Source of the DNA: an uncultured Candidatus Melainabacteria bacterium
GTDB lineage: Bacteria; Cyanobacteriota; Vampirovibrionia; Gastranaerophilales; Gastranaerophilaceae
Direction of reading: 5' to 3'
NCBI GenBank assembly: GCA_934754655.1
Contig: CAKVIC010000003.1
Coordinates: forward strand, 62,001-126,000
Length of the DNA stretch: 64,000 nt
Shown: piece by piece, positions 26,489 to 35,804 of the stretch
How the letters are laid out: each line of letters opens with the position of its first letter
Position numbering within the stretch: the first letter of the stretch is position 1
Made by a program: the position numbers and the translations under genes
Notes under the pieces: generated by a model
Seen by the model: the letters and a program-made list of their open reading frames with translations, nothing else
What the model was told of the DNA's origin: nothing
The model's database searches: none

Positions 26489-27850
26489 TTAATATCTTGC
26501 TAAATACCTTTCTATTTCCCACTCTGAAACATAAGTTCTGAATTTATCCCACTCAATTTCTTTTGCTGTTAAAAATTCATCCAAGATATGTGCTCCTAAA
26601 GCTTGTTTTATAATCAAAGAATTTTTCATACAAACAAGCGCTTCCGCCAAGCTACCCGGTAAAGATTCTATTCTGAATTTTTTTCTTTCTTTATCTGAAA
26701 ACTTGTAAATATTACCGTCAACAGGTTTTAAAGGCTCTATCTTATTTCTAACGCCATCAATACAAGCCGTTAAAATTGTTGCAAAAGCCAAATACGGATT
26801 GCAGCTTGGATCTGGTGAACGAAGCTCAACACGTGTTGAAATACCGCGTTTAGCAGGAACTCTCAACAAGGCACTTCTGTTTGACAAAGACCACGCCATA
26901 TACACTGGTGCTTCATAACCCGGAACTAAACGTTTATAACTATTGATAGTTGGGTTCAAAATCGCCGTAATACTTTTAATATGTTTTAACATACCGCCAA
27001 TTGAATATTTCGCAATATCAGACAATTGATACTCTGCCTTTTCATCATAAAAAGCATTTTTACCATCCTTAAATAACGAAATGTTACAATGCATACCGGA
27101 ACCATTCATACCATATACGGGTTTTGGCATAAATGTCGCATGCAAGCCATACTTTGCAGCAACTGCTTTAACTGCTATTTTGCAAGTAGCAACATTATCT
27201 GCTGCTGTTAAAACATCAGAATATTTAAAATCAACTTCATGTTGACCATCAGCTCCTTCATGATGAGATGCTTCAATATCAAAATCCATCTCTTGCAATG
27301 TGCTGACGATATCAGCTCTAATAGATTCTCCCAAATCATCTGGCCCCATATCATAATAACCTGCTCTATCATGAGTTCTTGTTGTTATTTTACCGTCCGG
27401 ATCTTTTTCAAATAAGAAAAATTCAACTTCTGGTCCAATATTCATAGATAAACCAAGTTTTTGAGCTTCTGCCATTACTCGTTTCAAGTTACATCTTGGA
27501 CAACCTTCAAAAGGAGTTCCGTCTGAATTATATATATCACAAATCAATCTTGCAGAATTACCGCCCTCATGTTCCTGCCAAGGCAAAATTTGAAAAGTAT
27601 TTTTATCCGGATAAAAAAACATATCTGAAGTCTCAATACTTCTAAAACCTTTTATTGATGAGCCATCAAGCATTATATCATTATTTAAAATTCTATCAAT
27701 ATGCTCTGCTGGTATTGCTAAATTTTTTATTTGACCATTTATATCAACAAACTGTAATTTGATAAATTGCACATTATATTCAGCAATTAATCGTTTTATA
27801 TCAGCATCTGTATAATTTGAGCCATTTAATTGTGTATGTTTAAATTCCAT
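26489..27850 (-). CDS. glnA: Glutamine synthetase type I
   Basis: GlnA makes glutamine from glutamate, ammonia and ATP and is the main ammonium-assimilating enzyme. The 453-residue protein shows MLDGSSIKGFRSIETSDMF, GPEVEFFLFEKDP, the ammonia/metal site SHHEGADGQHEVDFKY, GSGMHCNISLFKDG, and RVPAKRGISTRVELRSPDP. Its length and the absence of the adenylylation-loop sequence point to the GSI-alpha type found in Firmicutes and many anaerobes, regulated by feedback inhibition rather than adenylylation. ATG 27850 is preferred because GGAG lies nine bases upstream; ATG 27865 is also in frame. Confidence 0.95.
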   Translation of the reverse strand: MEFKHTQLNGSNYTDADIKRLIAEYNVQFIKLQFVDINGQIKNLAIPAEHIDRILNNDIMLDGSSIKGFRSIETSDMFFYPDKNTFQILPWQEHEGGNSARLICDIYNSDGTPFEGCPRCNLKRVMAEAQKLGLSMNIGPEVEFFLFEKDPDGKITTRTHDRAGYYDMGPDDLGESIRADIVSTLQEMDFDIEASHHEGADGQHEVDFKYSDVLTAADNVATCKIAVKAVAAKYGLHATFMPKPVYGMNGSGMHCNISLFKDGKNAFYDEKAEYQLSDIAKYSIGGMLKHIKSITAILNPTINSYKRLVPGYEAPVYMAWSLSNRSALLRVPAKRGISTRVELRSPDPSCNPYLAFATILTACIDGVRNKIEPLKPVDGNIYKFSDKERKKFRIESLPGSLAEALVCMKNSLIIKQALGAHILDEFLTAKEIEWDKFRTYVSEWEIERYLARY

Positions 27851-27970
27851 ATAAAAAAACTCCATCCTTCTTTAGTTTCCAAAATCTATTATCTTTTATT
27901 ATTAAAAAAAAAGCAACATTTTTTTGCAATAAGCTTGCAGAAAAAATCAAAACTTCTATCTTAAAACTTA

Positions 27971-29809
27971 CTAAACACCCAAAGATGGAGCAATTCTTAC
28001 AAATGTTCTAACCAAATCCGCATCCCATTGAGTTCCGGCACCTTCTTCTAAAATAGCTACCGCTTTTTCTAAACTCATTCCTTTACGATAAGGCCTATCA
28101 CTTGTCAAAGCGTGATAAGTATCTGCTATTGCAACAATTTTAGCCGCTAGTGGAATTTCGTCGCCTTTTAATTTATCAGGATAACCTTTACCATCAATAC
28201 GCTCATGATGATATTTTACAATCGGTATCAAATCTTTTAAACTTGCATTCGGTTTTAAAACTTTATCCACACCAATACTTGGATGCTGTTTCATTACAAG
28301 CCATTCCTCATCAGAAAGCGGACCCTCTTTTTTCAAAACAGATTCAGGTATGCCAATTTTTCCGACATCATGCAATAATGCGCCTAAAGTTATTCTTTCA
28401 ACCTCTTTTTCCGGCAAATTAATTGCACGCGCAAGCGCTTCAGAATATTTTGAAACAGAAGTTGAATGGCCTTTTGTATATGGATCTTTTGCATCAATAG
28501 CGCCAGCTAACGAAGTCGCAACTTCCCAAATCCTTGCATCAGATTGTTCTTGATCAGAATGAAATCTTGAAATTAATTCATCTTCAAAATTTACACTTAA
28601 TTGAGAATGTCTTTTCAAAATCACATCAGCATAAGAACGTAATGCAACATCATCCCAAAAATTAAAATCAGAAGAACTAATAATCGCTGACATACCATCT
28701 TTATAGCCTTTTGCCAATGAAATATACATTGCTTGTTCAGCCAAAATCAACAATTTTTCTTTATCCTCTGCGCAGTCCGGATATGTTGCAACACCAACAG
28801 AAACCTTGATTGGGCCAATTCCATCAATAAAACAGCAAGATAAAGTATAAGTAATAAATTCTGCTATATATTTAGCTTGCGCAGAATCAGTTTTTGGCAT
28901 AATAACGGCAATTTCATCACCACCATAACGTCCTGCCGTATCACCTTCACGTACACATTGACGGACTTTTTCTGCAACAAGTTTAATAACCTCATCACCT
29001 TTTGCATGACCTAATTCTCTATTTATTCGAGTAATATTATTAATATCCATCATAATAATAGATAAAGGCTGTTTGCTAATTTTAGCAGTTGCCAATTCTG
29101 AAGATAAAACTTCTTGAAAACCTCTATGATTGTATAAAAGAGTTAAACTATCAGTATTTGAACATCCTTCTGCATTTTCTTGCAAACTTATATTATGAAA
29201 AGTTAACGCAACATTATTCGCCAAAAGCGAATAAACTTTGCTATTTTGCTTCATATTTTTATCTTCAACAATGAGCACTCCAATACATTTATTTATTGAA
29301 ACCAATGGTATCACGATTGTTGAATATTTTTTATAATAAGAAAGCTTTAAATAATCATCATTTTGCGTATACTGTATTTTGTTTTCTAAAAAAGCTCTGA
29401 CTATTGGATTTTCAGAATCTCTTATAAAAACTTTTGTCGTGTAATTATTGTTTAAACAATCCTGCAATCTCAGATTTATACAAGAAGATTTCTCTTTATA
29501 AACACCAACCGCAACAAATTTAGAATCAATTGCTTGAGTTATTATTGAAAAAATCTTGCTAAAATATTCAGAACTATCAGAGATTGTACTCATCTCGAGC
29601 ATTTTATCGACAATATATCGTAAACTTAAAGTAGAATTTTTTTCAACTGGAGCACTAACCGGCAAATTATTAAAAAAACTGTTCCCAAGTGTCAATGCGT
29701 TAACTTTTGATACCAAATTTTCTTGTGATATTGGTGAAGTAACCGTTTTATCTAGGGTCATTCTATTTTTAGAATTTTGTTTTGTATCTTTTAAACCGTT
29801 TTTGTCCAA
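27971..29809 (-). CDS. GAF-GGDEF-HD-GYP cyclic-di-GMP turnover protein
   Basis: The 612-residue protein combines three domains. A GAF-like sensor occupies about 60-210. A GGDEF diguanylate cyclase follows (TDSLTLLYNHRGFQEVL, then REGDTAGRYGGDEIAVIMP); the active-site variant is GGDEI and the RxxD inhibitory site REGD is present. An HD-GYP phosphodiesterase occupies about 430-600 with HDVGKIGIPESV, HHERIDGKGYPDKLKGDEIP and AIADTYHALTSDRPYRKG. Both enzymatic halves look intact, so it could make and degrade c-di-GMP under control of the GAF ligand. Start is TTG 29809 with AAAGGA upstream. There is no signal peptide, so it is cytoplasmic. Motility control is a plausible role given the flagellar genes. 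Confidence 0.9.
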   Translation of the reverse strand: MDKNGLKDTKQNSKNRMTLDKTVTSPISQENLVSKVNALTLGNSFFNNLPVSAPVEKNSTLSLRYIVDKMLEMSTISDSSEYFSKIFSIITQAIDSKFVAVGVYKEKSSCINLRLQDCLNNNYTTKVFIRDSENPIVRAFLENKIQYTQNDDYLKLSYYKKYSTIVIPLVSINKCIGVLIVEDKNMKQNSKVYSLLANNVALTFHNISLQENAEGCSNTDSLTLLYNHRGFQEVLSSELATAKISKQPLSIIMMDINNITRINRELGHAKGDEVIKLVAEKVRQCVREGDTAGRYGGDEIAVIMPKTDSAQAKYIAEFITYTLSCCFIDGIGPIKVSVGVATYPDCAEDKEKLLILAEQAMYISLAKGYKDGMSAIISSSDFNFWDDVALRSYADVILKRHSQLSVNFEDELISRFHSDQEQSDARIWEVATSLAGAIDAKDPYTKGHSTSVSKYSEALARAINLPEKEVERITLGALLHDVGKIGIPESVLKKEGPLSDEEWLVMKQHPSIGVDKVLKPNASLKDLIPIVKYHHERIDGKGYPDKLKGDEIPLAAKIVAIADTYHALTSDRPYRKGMSLEKAVAILEEGAGTQWDADLVRTFVRIAPSLGV

Positions 29810-30128
29810 CTTACATTCCTTTGATATATTAACAAATCTTATTGATAATTTTCGCTTCTAAACACATACACTAAAAAATCATCCACTAATCTTTGTCTAT
29901 ATTACCATGATACCACGAATTTTAATTTTTTCTAGTGTTATTTCATATATAAATTTACATTTTTAATCATATTGTTACAGTTATTTATAAGTAAAGTCTA
30001 AAATTATAGAAATATTAAATTATACTTGCAATTTCAACTTTATGACATAAAATAAAAGTGTAAAGTATACACTAGACAAATACCCTAAAGTAATTTACAT
30101 AAGTTTACAAATCACAAAGTAGGTAAGT
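29810..30128. other. Divergent intergenic region (319 bp)
   Basis: This region separates the divergent GGDEF/HD-GYP gene and typA. It is very AT-rich and holds the typA promoter candidate; no open frame with a ribosome-binding site, no repeat and no RNA gene is visible. Confidence 0.7.
30026..30053 (+). promoter_or_regulatory. Candidate typA promoter
   Basis: TTGCAA (30026-30031), a 16-bp spacer and TAAAAT (30048-30053), about 75 bp before the typA start. Confidence 0.5.
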
Positions 30129-31922
30129 ATGAGTAAAAAAAATATTAGAAACATCGCAATTATTGCCCACGTTGACCATGGCAAAACAACTTTAGTCGAT
30201 TGTTTGCTAAAACAAAGTGGAGTTTTTAGAGAAAACCAACAAACACAAGAACGAGTTTTAGACAGTAATGACCTTGAAAAAGAAAGAGGTATTACGATTC
30301 TTTCAAAAAATATTTCAATAGAATATAAAGGTAATAAAATCAATGTAGTTGATACCCCTGGTCACGCAGATTTCGGTGGCGAAGTTGAACGAGTTTTAGG
30401 AATGGTAGATGGCGCACTTTTAATTGTAGACGCTGCAGAAGGTCCAATGCCACAAACACGATTTGTTCTTTCTAAAGCTCTTGAATTAGGTATAAAAATC
30501 ATAGTTGTTATTAATAAAATTGACAAACCGGCTGCCGATCCTGACGGCACATTAGACAAAGTGTTTGATTTATTCACTGAACTTACAGATAGAGAAGATT
30601 TGATTGATTTTCCTTATTTATACGCAAGTAGTTTAAACAGTTTTGCAATTAAACACTTAGATGACGAGCGCAAAGATATGATTCCGCTTTTAGATTGCAT
30701 TCTTGAAAACATTTCAGAACCTCCAGGTGATGCTAACAAACCATTTCAATTTAGAGCAACAACTCTTGATTACAACGAATATGTAGGCAGAATTGTAATC
30801 GGACGTATTGCAAACGGTGTCGTACATTCACAAGATATTGTTGCCTGGATTAATGCTAATGGTGAAGTTAGTAAAGGAAAAATTACAAAATTGTTTGGTT
30901 TTAAAGACCTCGGAAAAGTAGAAATTGATTCTTCAGAAGCTGGTGATATTGTTGGTATCGCAGGATTTTCAGATATACAAATTGGGGAAACTTTATGCGA
31001 TACAAACCACATAGAAGCTTTACCGCTTATAAAAGTTGATGAGCCGACTCTACAAATGAATTTTTCCGTAAATGACAGTCCTTTTGCAGGACAAGAAGGT
31101 AAATTTGTTACCTCAAGACAAATCAGAAAACGTTTATTTGACGAACTTGAAAAAAATGTTAGTTTAAGAGTTGAAGAAACTGATTCTACCGATTGTTTTA
31201 GAGTTAGCGGTAGAGGAGAACTACATTTAGGCGTTTTGATAGAAACAATGCGACGCGAAGGTTACGAATTTCAAGTTTCAAAACCAGAAGTTATCTATAA
31301 AGGCGAAGGCGAAAATAAGCAAGAACCGTTTGAAAATCTTTTAATTGATGTTCCAGAACAATACGCTGGAGCATGCATAGATAAACTTTCTGGAAGAAAA
31401 GCTACTATGCTTTCTATGAATAGTGCAAATGGACGTACAAACATGAATTTTTCAATTCCCGCTAGAGGCTTAATCGGTTTCCGCTCTGAATTTATCAGAA
31501 TGACTAGAGGCGAAGGTATTATGTACCATACATTTGATGAATATAAGCCTTATGCCGGCGATATTCCTAAGCAAAGAAGTGGTTCGATTTTAGCTCACGA
31601 ACAAGGTGAAGCTATTCCATACGCATTAGCACAATTTGAAGACAGAGGAGTATTCTTTGTTACCCCTAAAACAAAAGTCTATAGAGGAATGATTATCGGC
31701 GAAGGAAATCGTTCACAAGATATTGTTGTTAATATTTGCAAAACTAAAAAACTAACAAACATGAGAAGTTCAACAGCCGATGTAATGGTAACTCTTCAAG
31801 CACATAAAACACTTTCACTAGAAGAATGCCTTGAATACATTGGAGATGATGAACTTGTAGAAATTACTCCTCAAAATATAAGAATGAGAAAAATGGATTT
31901 GGTTAAATTCCATAGTATTTAG
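30129..31922 (+). CDS. typA: Ribosome-binding GTPase TypA/BipA
   Basis: TypA is a translational GTPase of the EF-G family that acts on the ribosome in 50S assembly and stress or low-temperature growth. The 597-residue protein has the full GTPase set: IIAHVDHGKTTLVDCL, the switch region RERGITI-type KERGITILSKN, DTPGHADFGGEVERVLGMVD and NKIDKPAADP. The C-terminal part contains SGRGELHLGVLIETMRREGY and RGLIGFRSEFIRMTRGEG, characteristic of BipA rather than EF-G or LepA. AGGTAAGT precedes the ATG. It is monocistronic and followed by a bidirectional terminator. Confidence 0.97.
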   Translation: MSKKNIRNIAIIAHVDHGKTTLVDCLLKQSGVFRENQQTQERVLDSNDLEKERGITILSKNISIEYKGNKINVVDTPGHADFGGEVERVLGMVDGALLIVDAAEGPMPQTRFVLSKALELGIKIIVVINKIDKPAADPDGTLDKVFDLFTELTDREDLIDFPYLYASSLNSFAIKHLDDERKDMIPLLDCILENISEPPGDANKPFQFRATTLDYNEYVGRIVIGRIANGVVHSQDIVAWINANGEVSKGKITKLFGFKDLGKVEIDSSEAGDIVGIAGFSDIQIGETLCDTNHIEALPLIKVDEPTLQMNFSVNDSPFAGQEGKFVTSRQIRKRLFDELEKNVSLRVEETDSTDCFRVSGRGELHLGVLIETMRREGYEFQVSKPEVIYKGEGENKQEPFENLLIDVPEQYAGACIDKLSGRKATMLSMNSANGRTNMNFSIPARGLIGFRSEFIRMTRGEGIMYHTFDEYKPYAGDIPKQRSGSILAHEQGEAIPYALAQFEDRGVFFVTPKTKVYRGMIIGEGNRSQDIVVNICKTKKLTNMRSSTADVMVTLQAHKTLSLEECLEYIGDDELVEITPQNIRMRKMDLVKFHSI

Positions 31923-31950
31923 TTCTTATTAATTTTAAATATACACACAA

Positions 31951-31993
31951 AAAAAAGAAGTTAACTTTGTTCCATAAAGCTAACTTCTTTTTT
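31951..31993. terminator. Bidirectional terminator after typA
   Basis: AAAAAAGAAGTTA pairs with TAACTTCTTTTTT and the stem continues as CTTT/AAAG after one mismatch. It lies between the convergent typA and the 282-residue unknown gene. Confidence 0.9.
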
Positions 31994-32014
31994 ACTAAAA
32001 ATTATATCTCATAA

Positions 32015-32863
32015 TTAATGGACTTTTCGCATCAATTTCGGCAATGCATCTTTCCAAATCTTTGACATTGAAAGTTCTTTTGCCTCTTTAGTCACATTTT
32101 CTGCATTTATAGCATCACGTTTATCAATCAAATCTTTTACTGTCGCAAAAACCTCTTTACTTTCTTCTGATTTCGGATTTAATCTTTTGATTAAATCTTT
32201 TACATCTTTTACATAAGGATTGCCACCGTCGTCGATTTGAATATATTGAAAATTACCTAGTTTTGGCATTTTGCCAGAACCTTCTCTTGCTTCCAATGTT
32301 TCAACCAATGTTCCAGGCTCTGCAAACAAAAATTTTGTTGGAAAAATTTTCTTCTCAGCAGCAACTGTTTCACCTGGTTTAAGCGGTGATTTTACGAAAT
32401 CTCGACCGTCGGCGCCATTATAAGTTCTATACATTAATTCAGGTTCAGAACTTACTGCTCTATCTGGATACATTGATAAGCCTTTTTCTTCCATTTCTTT
32501 TAAAACTTTTGGATTACTAATTCCCCAATCTTTAGGAACATCACCATATCCTAAAATTATATCACCTTTTTTAGGTGTGTAGTGTCCTCCTTTAGGATCC
32601 CATACATTTGGAAAAACTTCTGTTCCTTCCGCTAATTTGAATGTTGCTTTCCCCCCTTTTGTTTCTGCATCAAATGCTGTTTTTAGAATTTCATCACCTG
32701 CTTTTATTGTATTTACGGGTTTAACCAAATCACGTCCTAATGAGACTTTTGGCATTTCAGACATTTGTGTTTTTACATCTTGTAAATTCGCCATCTTAGG
32801 GCTCTCTTTTTGAGAAATTGGTGTTTTTGATAATGCGACATTAATTGGGGTTAAATCAACCAT
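32015..32863 (-). CDS. Uncharacterised 282-residue protein
   Basis: I do not recognise the family. ATG 32863 has AAAGGAAG eight bases upstream, and the coding style is normal for the window. There is no signal peptide or membrane segment. The middle part (GTEVFPNVWDPKGGHYTPKK, then GDIILGYGDVPKDWG and MYRTYNGADGRDFVKSPLKP) suggests a compact glycine- and proline-rich enzyme-like fold; the C-terminus is helical and lysine-rich. It lies downstream of the ribosomal cluster but is separated from it by a strong terminator, so it should have its own promoter. Confidence 0.75.
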   Translation of the reverse strand: MVDLTPINVALSKTPISQKESPKMANLQDVKTQMSEMPKVSLGRDLVKPVNTIKAGDEILKTAFDAETKGGKATFKLAEGTEVFPNVWDPKGGHYTPKKGDIILGYGDVPKDWGISNPKVLKEMEEKGLSMYPDRAVSSEPELMYRTYNGADGRDFVKSPLKPGETVAAEKKIFPTKFLFAEPGTLVETLEAREGSGKMPKLGNFQYIQIDDGGNPYVKDVKDLIKRLNPKSEESKEVFATVKDLIDKRDAINAENVTKEAKELSMSKIWKDALPKLMRKVH

Positions 32864-33027
32864 TGTACTTCCTTTCTTATTTTATCATCTAACAATATAA
32901 TAATTATTAAGGGTATATTAATATAAAGTATTTTTTTTATAAAAAATTGCCATTTTGTAAAAATTTATTAAGTTAAAAATAATTTTAAGAGCTATTAAAG
33001 CAGTTGAATTAACCACATACGCATTGC

Positions 33028-33065
33028 AAAAGAGGTTGTCTTTATTTTTTAAGACAACCTCTTTT
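33028..33065 (-). terminator. Terminator ending the ribosomal cluster after rpsN
   Basis: A perfect 15-bp stem (AAAAGAGGTTGTCTT and complement) about 25 bp past the rpsN stop, followed on the minus strand by T-rich sequence. Confidence 0.92.
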
Positions 33066-33088
33066 TATATTTTTTAAACAAGCACAAA

Positions 33089-33295
33089 CTACCAGCTTGC
33101 TTTGGTTACACCTGGTAACAAACCTTGGTGTGCCATTTTTCTTAAACAAATTCTGCACAAGCCGAAATCTCTGTGGAATCCGTGAGGACGTCCGCAAATA
33201 CTGCATCTGTTATGAAGTCTAACTGTTGGATATTTACCTTTAGCAGCTAACATTTCTCTTGTCTTTTCTTTGTTTATCATCGCTTTCTTAGCCAT
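33089..33295 (-). CDS. rpsN: 30S ribosomal protein S14, zinc-binding type
   Basis: S14 lies in the 30S head and is needed for late small-subunit assembly. The 68-residue protein is the short zinc-ribbon form, with CSICGR and CRICLRKMAHQG giving four cysteines in two CxxC pairs, and KASW at the end. It is a few residues longer at the N-terminus than the usual 61. It is the last gene of the cluster here: the usual rpsH, rplF, rplR and later genes do not follow. Confidence 0.97.
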   Translation of the reverse strand: MAKKAMINKEKTREMLAAKGKYPTVRLHNRCSICGRPHGFHRDFGLCRICLRKMAHQGLLPGVTKASW

Positions 33296-33372
33296 GATTT
33301 TCTCCTTTATTACTTTGTGTTATTAACCAAATTTAAGTACAATCGGGATTTAAAATCCATCTGCACTATTTC

Positions 33373-33930
33373 TTATGCCTTCATACCTTTGAATGGCATA
33401 CCGAGAAGTTTTAACAATTCTCTAGCTTCATCGTCAGTTTTTGCGGTTGTGATTATTGAAACATTCATACCTTTTACCAAATCAACTTCTTCATAAGTGA
33501 TTTCAGGGAATAATGCTTGTTCCTTTAATCCTAATGTGTAATTTCCTCTGCCGTCAAAACTCTTAGCTGAAATACCTCTAAAGTCACGAATTCTTGGTAA
33601 AACAACGCAAATTAATTTTTGCATAAAATCATACATTCTTTCACCACGAATTGTTGCCATTGCACCAACCGGCATACCTTCTCTTAACTTGTAAGATGCG
33701 ATAGATTTTTTTGCCTTTGTTACAACAGCCTTTTGACCGGCAATTTTTGTTAATTGTGCTTGGATAGCATCAGCTATTTTTGAGTTGTGAGAAGCTTCAC
33801 CAACACCCATGTTCAACACAATTTTGTGAAGTCTTGGTATCATCATATCATTGGTATAACCAAATTTTTCTTTTAATGCTGCCTTAACTTCTTCGTCATA
33901 CTTTGTTCTTAAGCTTTTTGTTCTTGTCAT
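33373..33930 (-). CDS. rplE: 50S ribosomal protein L5
   Basis: L5 binds 5S rRNA in the central protuberance and contacts the P-site tRNA. The 185-residue product has IPRLHKIVLNMGVGEASHNS, the PVGAMATIRGERMYDFM region and GRGNYTLGLKEQALFPEI. The length is normal. An AAAGGAAAAG site precedes ATG 33930. It sits between rplX and rpsN in the standard order. Confidence 0.98.
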   Translation of the reverse strand: MTRTKSLRTKYDEEVKAALKEKFGYTNDMMIPRLHKIVLNMGVGEASHNSKIADAIQAQLTKIAGQKAVVTKAKKSIASYKLREGMPVGAMATIRGERMYDFMQKLICVVLPRIRDFRGISAKSFDGRGNYTLGLKEQALFPEITYEEVDLVKGMNVSIITTAKTDDEARELLKLLGMPFKGMKA

Positions 33931-34007
33931 TTTTTCTTTTCCTTTTTACTGAGACGATATTAGTATCAAGGAGATAGCAACGAGTTCAACTCATTACTAA
34001 CCTTATA

Positions 34008-34343
34008 CTAAGCGTCTAATTGTTCACCACATTTTTTGCATACGCGAACTTTTTTTCCGTCCACTACTGCATGTTTGATTCTTGTTGGTTTTTCGCAACT
34101 TGGACATACAATCATAACATTTGATGAATCAAGAGGTGCTTCTTTCTTTATTAAGCCACCTTGAATACCATACGCAGGATTAGCCTTTGTCGCTTTAGTA
34201 ACCATATTTACACCTTCAACAATTACCTGTTTTTCTGAAGGTATAGATTTTTTGATGTTACCTATTTTTCCTTTATCTTTGCCTGCTGTTACGATAACTC
34301 TGTCACCGGTTTTAACATGCAAATTTTTCTTATTGTCTGCCAT
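34008..34343 (-). CDS. rplX: 50S ribosomal protein L24 with C-terminal zinc-ribbon-like tail
   Basis: L24 is an early 50S assembly protein near the exit tunnel. The 111-residue protein contains the KOW-type start VKTGDRVIVTAGKDKGKIGN and the central VNMVTKATKANP. The C-terminal tail has two CxxC pairs (CPSCEKPTRI and CKKCGEQLDA), which could bind zinc; this extension occurs in some bacterial lineages but not in E. coli. An AAACGGAGAAAG site precedes ATG 34343. Confidence 0.97.
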   Translation of the reverse strand: MADNKKNLHVKTGDRVIVTAGKDKGKIGNIKKSIPSEKQVIVEGVNMVTKATKANPAYGIQGGLIKKEAPLDSSNVMIVCPSCEKPTRIKHAVVDGKKVRVCKKCGEQLDA

Positions 34344-34410
34344 TTTCTTTCTCCGTTTGTCTTTCTTTGAATTTGATTATCTATCTTCATTAACCTTAAA
34401 TTAACGAAAA

Positions 34411-34779
34411 CTAAATAACTTCAGGTGCAAGAGAAACAATCTTCATAAAATTCTTGTCTCTCAATTCCCTAGCTACCGGTCCAAATACACGAGTACCTCT
34501 AGGGTTACCGTCTTTTGCTATAATAACTGCAGCGTTTTCGTCAAATCTGATAACAGAACCGTCTGCACGTTTAATATCATGCTTTGTTCTTACAATAACA
34601 GCTTTAACTACTTCAGACTTTTTAACTGTCATATTCGGTGTTGCATCCTTTACAGTTGCGACAACAACATCACCGACTCTGGCAAATTTTTTGTTTGAGC
34701 TACCCATTACACGAATAACCAACAATTCTTTTGCGCCTGTATTATCTGCTACTACTAGTCTTGTTTCTTGTTGTATCAT
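34411..34779 (-). CDS. rplN: 50S ribosomal protein L14
   Basis: L14 lies at the subunit interface and binds RsfS. The 122-residue length is exact for the family, and MIQQETRLVVADNTGAKELL, FDENAAVIIAKDGNPRGTRV and GPVARELRDKNFMKIVSLAP are conserved. AAAGGAAAAG precedes ATG 34779. It follows rpsQ after a gap of about 120 bp. Confidence 0.98.
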   Translation of the reverse strand: MIQQETRLVVADNTGAKELLVIRVMGSSNKKFARVGDVVVATVKDATPNMTVKKSEVVKAVIVRTKHDIKRADGSVIRFDENAAVIIAKDGNPRGTRVFGPVARELRDKNFMKIVSLAPEVI

Positions 34780-34902
34780 TTTTCTTTTCCTTTACTTAAT
34801 TCGTCTGTCCATGAGCCTGATGCGTTCAAACTCACCCCGACGAAATTTTTACCTTAATTATAGAATAACTGATTTTCAGTTAAGATTACCAAACAAAATT
34901 GA

Positions 34903-35148
34903 TTATCTAGCTTTTTCTACAATTGATTCAACAACCCATCTTTTGCTTCCTGAAATTGGTTTTGATTCAATAATTCTTACTGTATCACCAATACCGCATT
35001 CATTTTTCTCATCATGAGCTTTGTAATTTTTGTTTGATTCAATAATTTTCTTATATTTTGGGTGTGGATTGTATGACGCAACTTTTACAACTACTGTTTT
35101 ATCCATTTTGTCACTAATAACTACACCTTGTTTTTCTTTCTTAGGCAT
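34903..35148 (-). CDS. rpsQ: 30S ribosomal protein S17
   Basis: S17 is a primary 16S rRNA-binding protein. The 81-residue OB-fold protein shows KQGVVISDKMDKTVVVKV, HDEKNECGIGDTVRIIES and the C-terminal SKRWVVESIVEKA. Its ATG overlaps the rpmC stop by eight bases, implying coupled translation. Confidence 0.97.
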   Translation of the reverse strand: MPKKEKQGVVISDKMDKTVVVKVASYNPHPKYKKIIESNKNYKAHDEKNECGIGDTVRIIESKPISGSKRWVVESIVEKAR

Positions 35149-35344
35149 TTTTTACCTCATTTTCTTTTTCATTAATTACAGTCTTTGCTTGAGCAATTAA
35201 ACGCTTAGTCTTTGAAATCTCTGCAGTATTATCAAGCTTGTGCATTGATAACTTGATTCTTGAATCAAGTAATTGCTTTTTTGAATCAACAACTAATTGT
35301 TTTAACTCTTCAACTGTTTTTTCACGCATTTCACTTAGTTTCAT
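35141..35344 (-). CDS. rpmC: 50S ribosomal protein L29
   Basis: L29 is a small helical-hairpin protein near the tunnel exit. The 67-residue product starts MKLSEMREKTVEELKQLVVD, then has KKQLLDSRIKLSMHKLDNTA, matching the family. It lies between rplP and rpsQ in conserved order. Confidence 0.96.
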   Translation of the reverse strand: MKLSEMREKTVEELKQLVVDSKKQLLDSRIKLSMHKLDNTAEISKTKRLIAQAKTVINEKENEVKNA

Positions 35345-35363
35345 TGTTATTATCCTTTAATAA

Positions 35364-35783
35364 TTATACAGCTTCTTGTTCTTTCTCAATAACTTTAACT
35401 TTGATAGGCAATTTTTGCGCTGCTAATTCTAACGCATGAATCGCTACATCTCTGTCAAAATAATCAAGTTCAAACAATATTCTGTTTGGTTTTACTACTG
35501 CTACCCAGTATTCAACGTTACCTTTTCCTGAACCCATACGAGTTTCAGCAGGTTTTGCTGTAATAGGTTTATCTGGGAATATTTTAATCCAAACGTTACC
35601 GCCACGTTTGATTTCACGAGTCATTGCACGTCTTGCAGCTTCGATTTGACGGCTGGTAATCCAACCTGGTTCTAGTGCCTTCAACGCATAACGACCAAAT
35701 TCGAATTGTGTACCTCTTGTTTCAGTACCTTTCATTCTTCCTTTCATCATTTTGCGGTATTTTGTTTTTTTCGGCATTAACAT
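35364..35783 (-). CDS. rplP: 50S ribosomal protein L16
   Basis: L16 lies by the A-site tRNA and is a late assembly protein. The 139-residue product starts MLMPKKTKYRKMMKGRMKGT and includes FGRYALKALEPGWITSRQIE and MGSGKGNVEYWVAVVKPNRI. Length and motifs are standard. AGGAGAACAAT precedes ATG 35783. Confidence 0.98.
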   Translation of the reverse strand: MLMPKKTKYRKMMKGRMKGTETRGTQFEFGRYALKALEPGWITSRQIEAARRAMTREIKRGGNVWIKIFPDKPITAKPAETRMGSGKGNVEYWVAVVKPNRILFELDYFDRDVAIHALELAAQKLPIKVKVIEKEQEAV

Positions 35784-35804
35784 TATTATTGTTCTCCTAA
35801 TTTA

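Noticed and set aside
34454..35017. Plus-strand open frame of 187 codons across rplN and rpsQ
   Set aside because: It is antisense to well-conserved ribosomal genes and has no similarity or ribosome-binding site.
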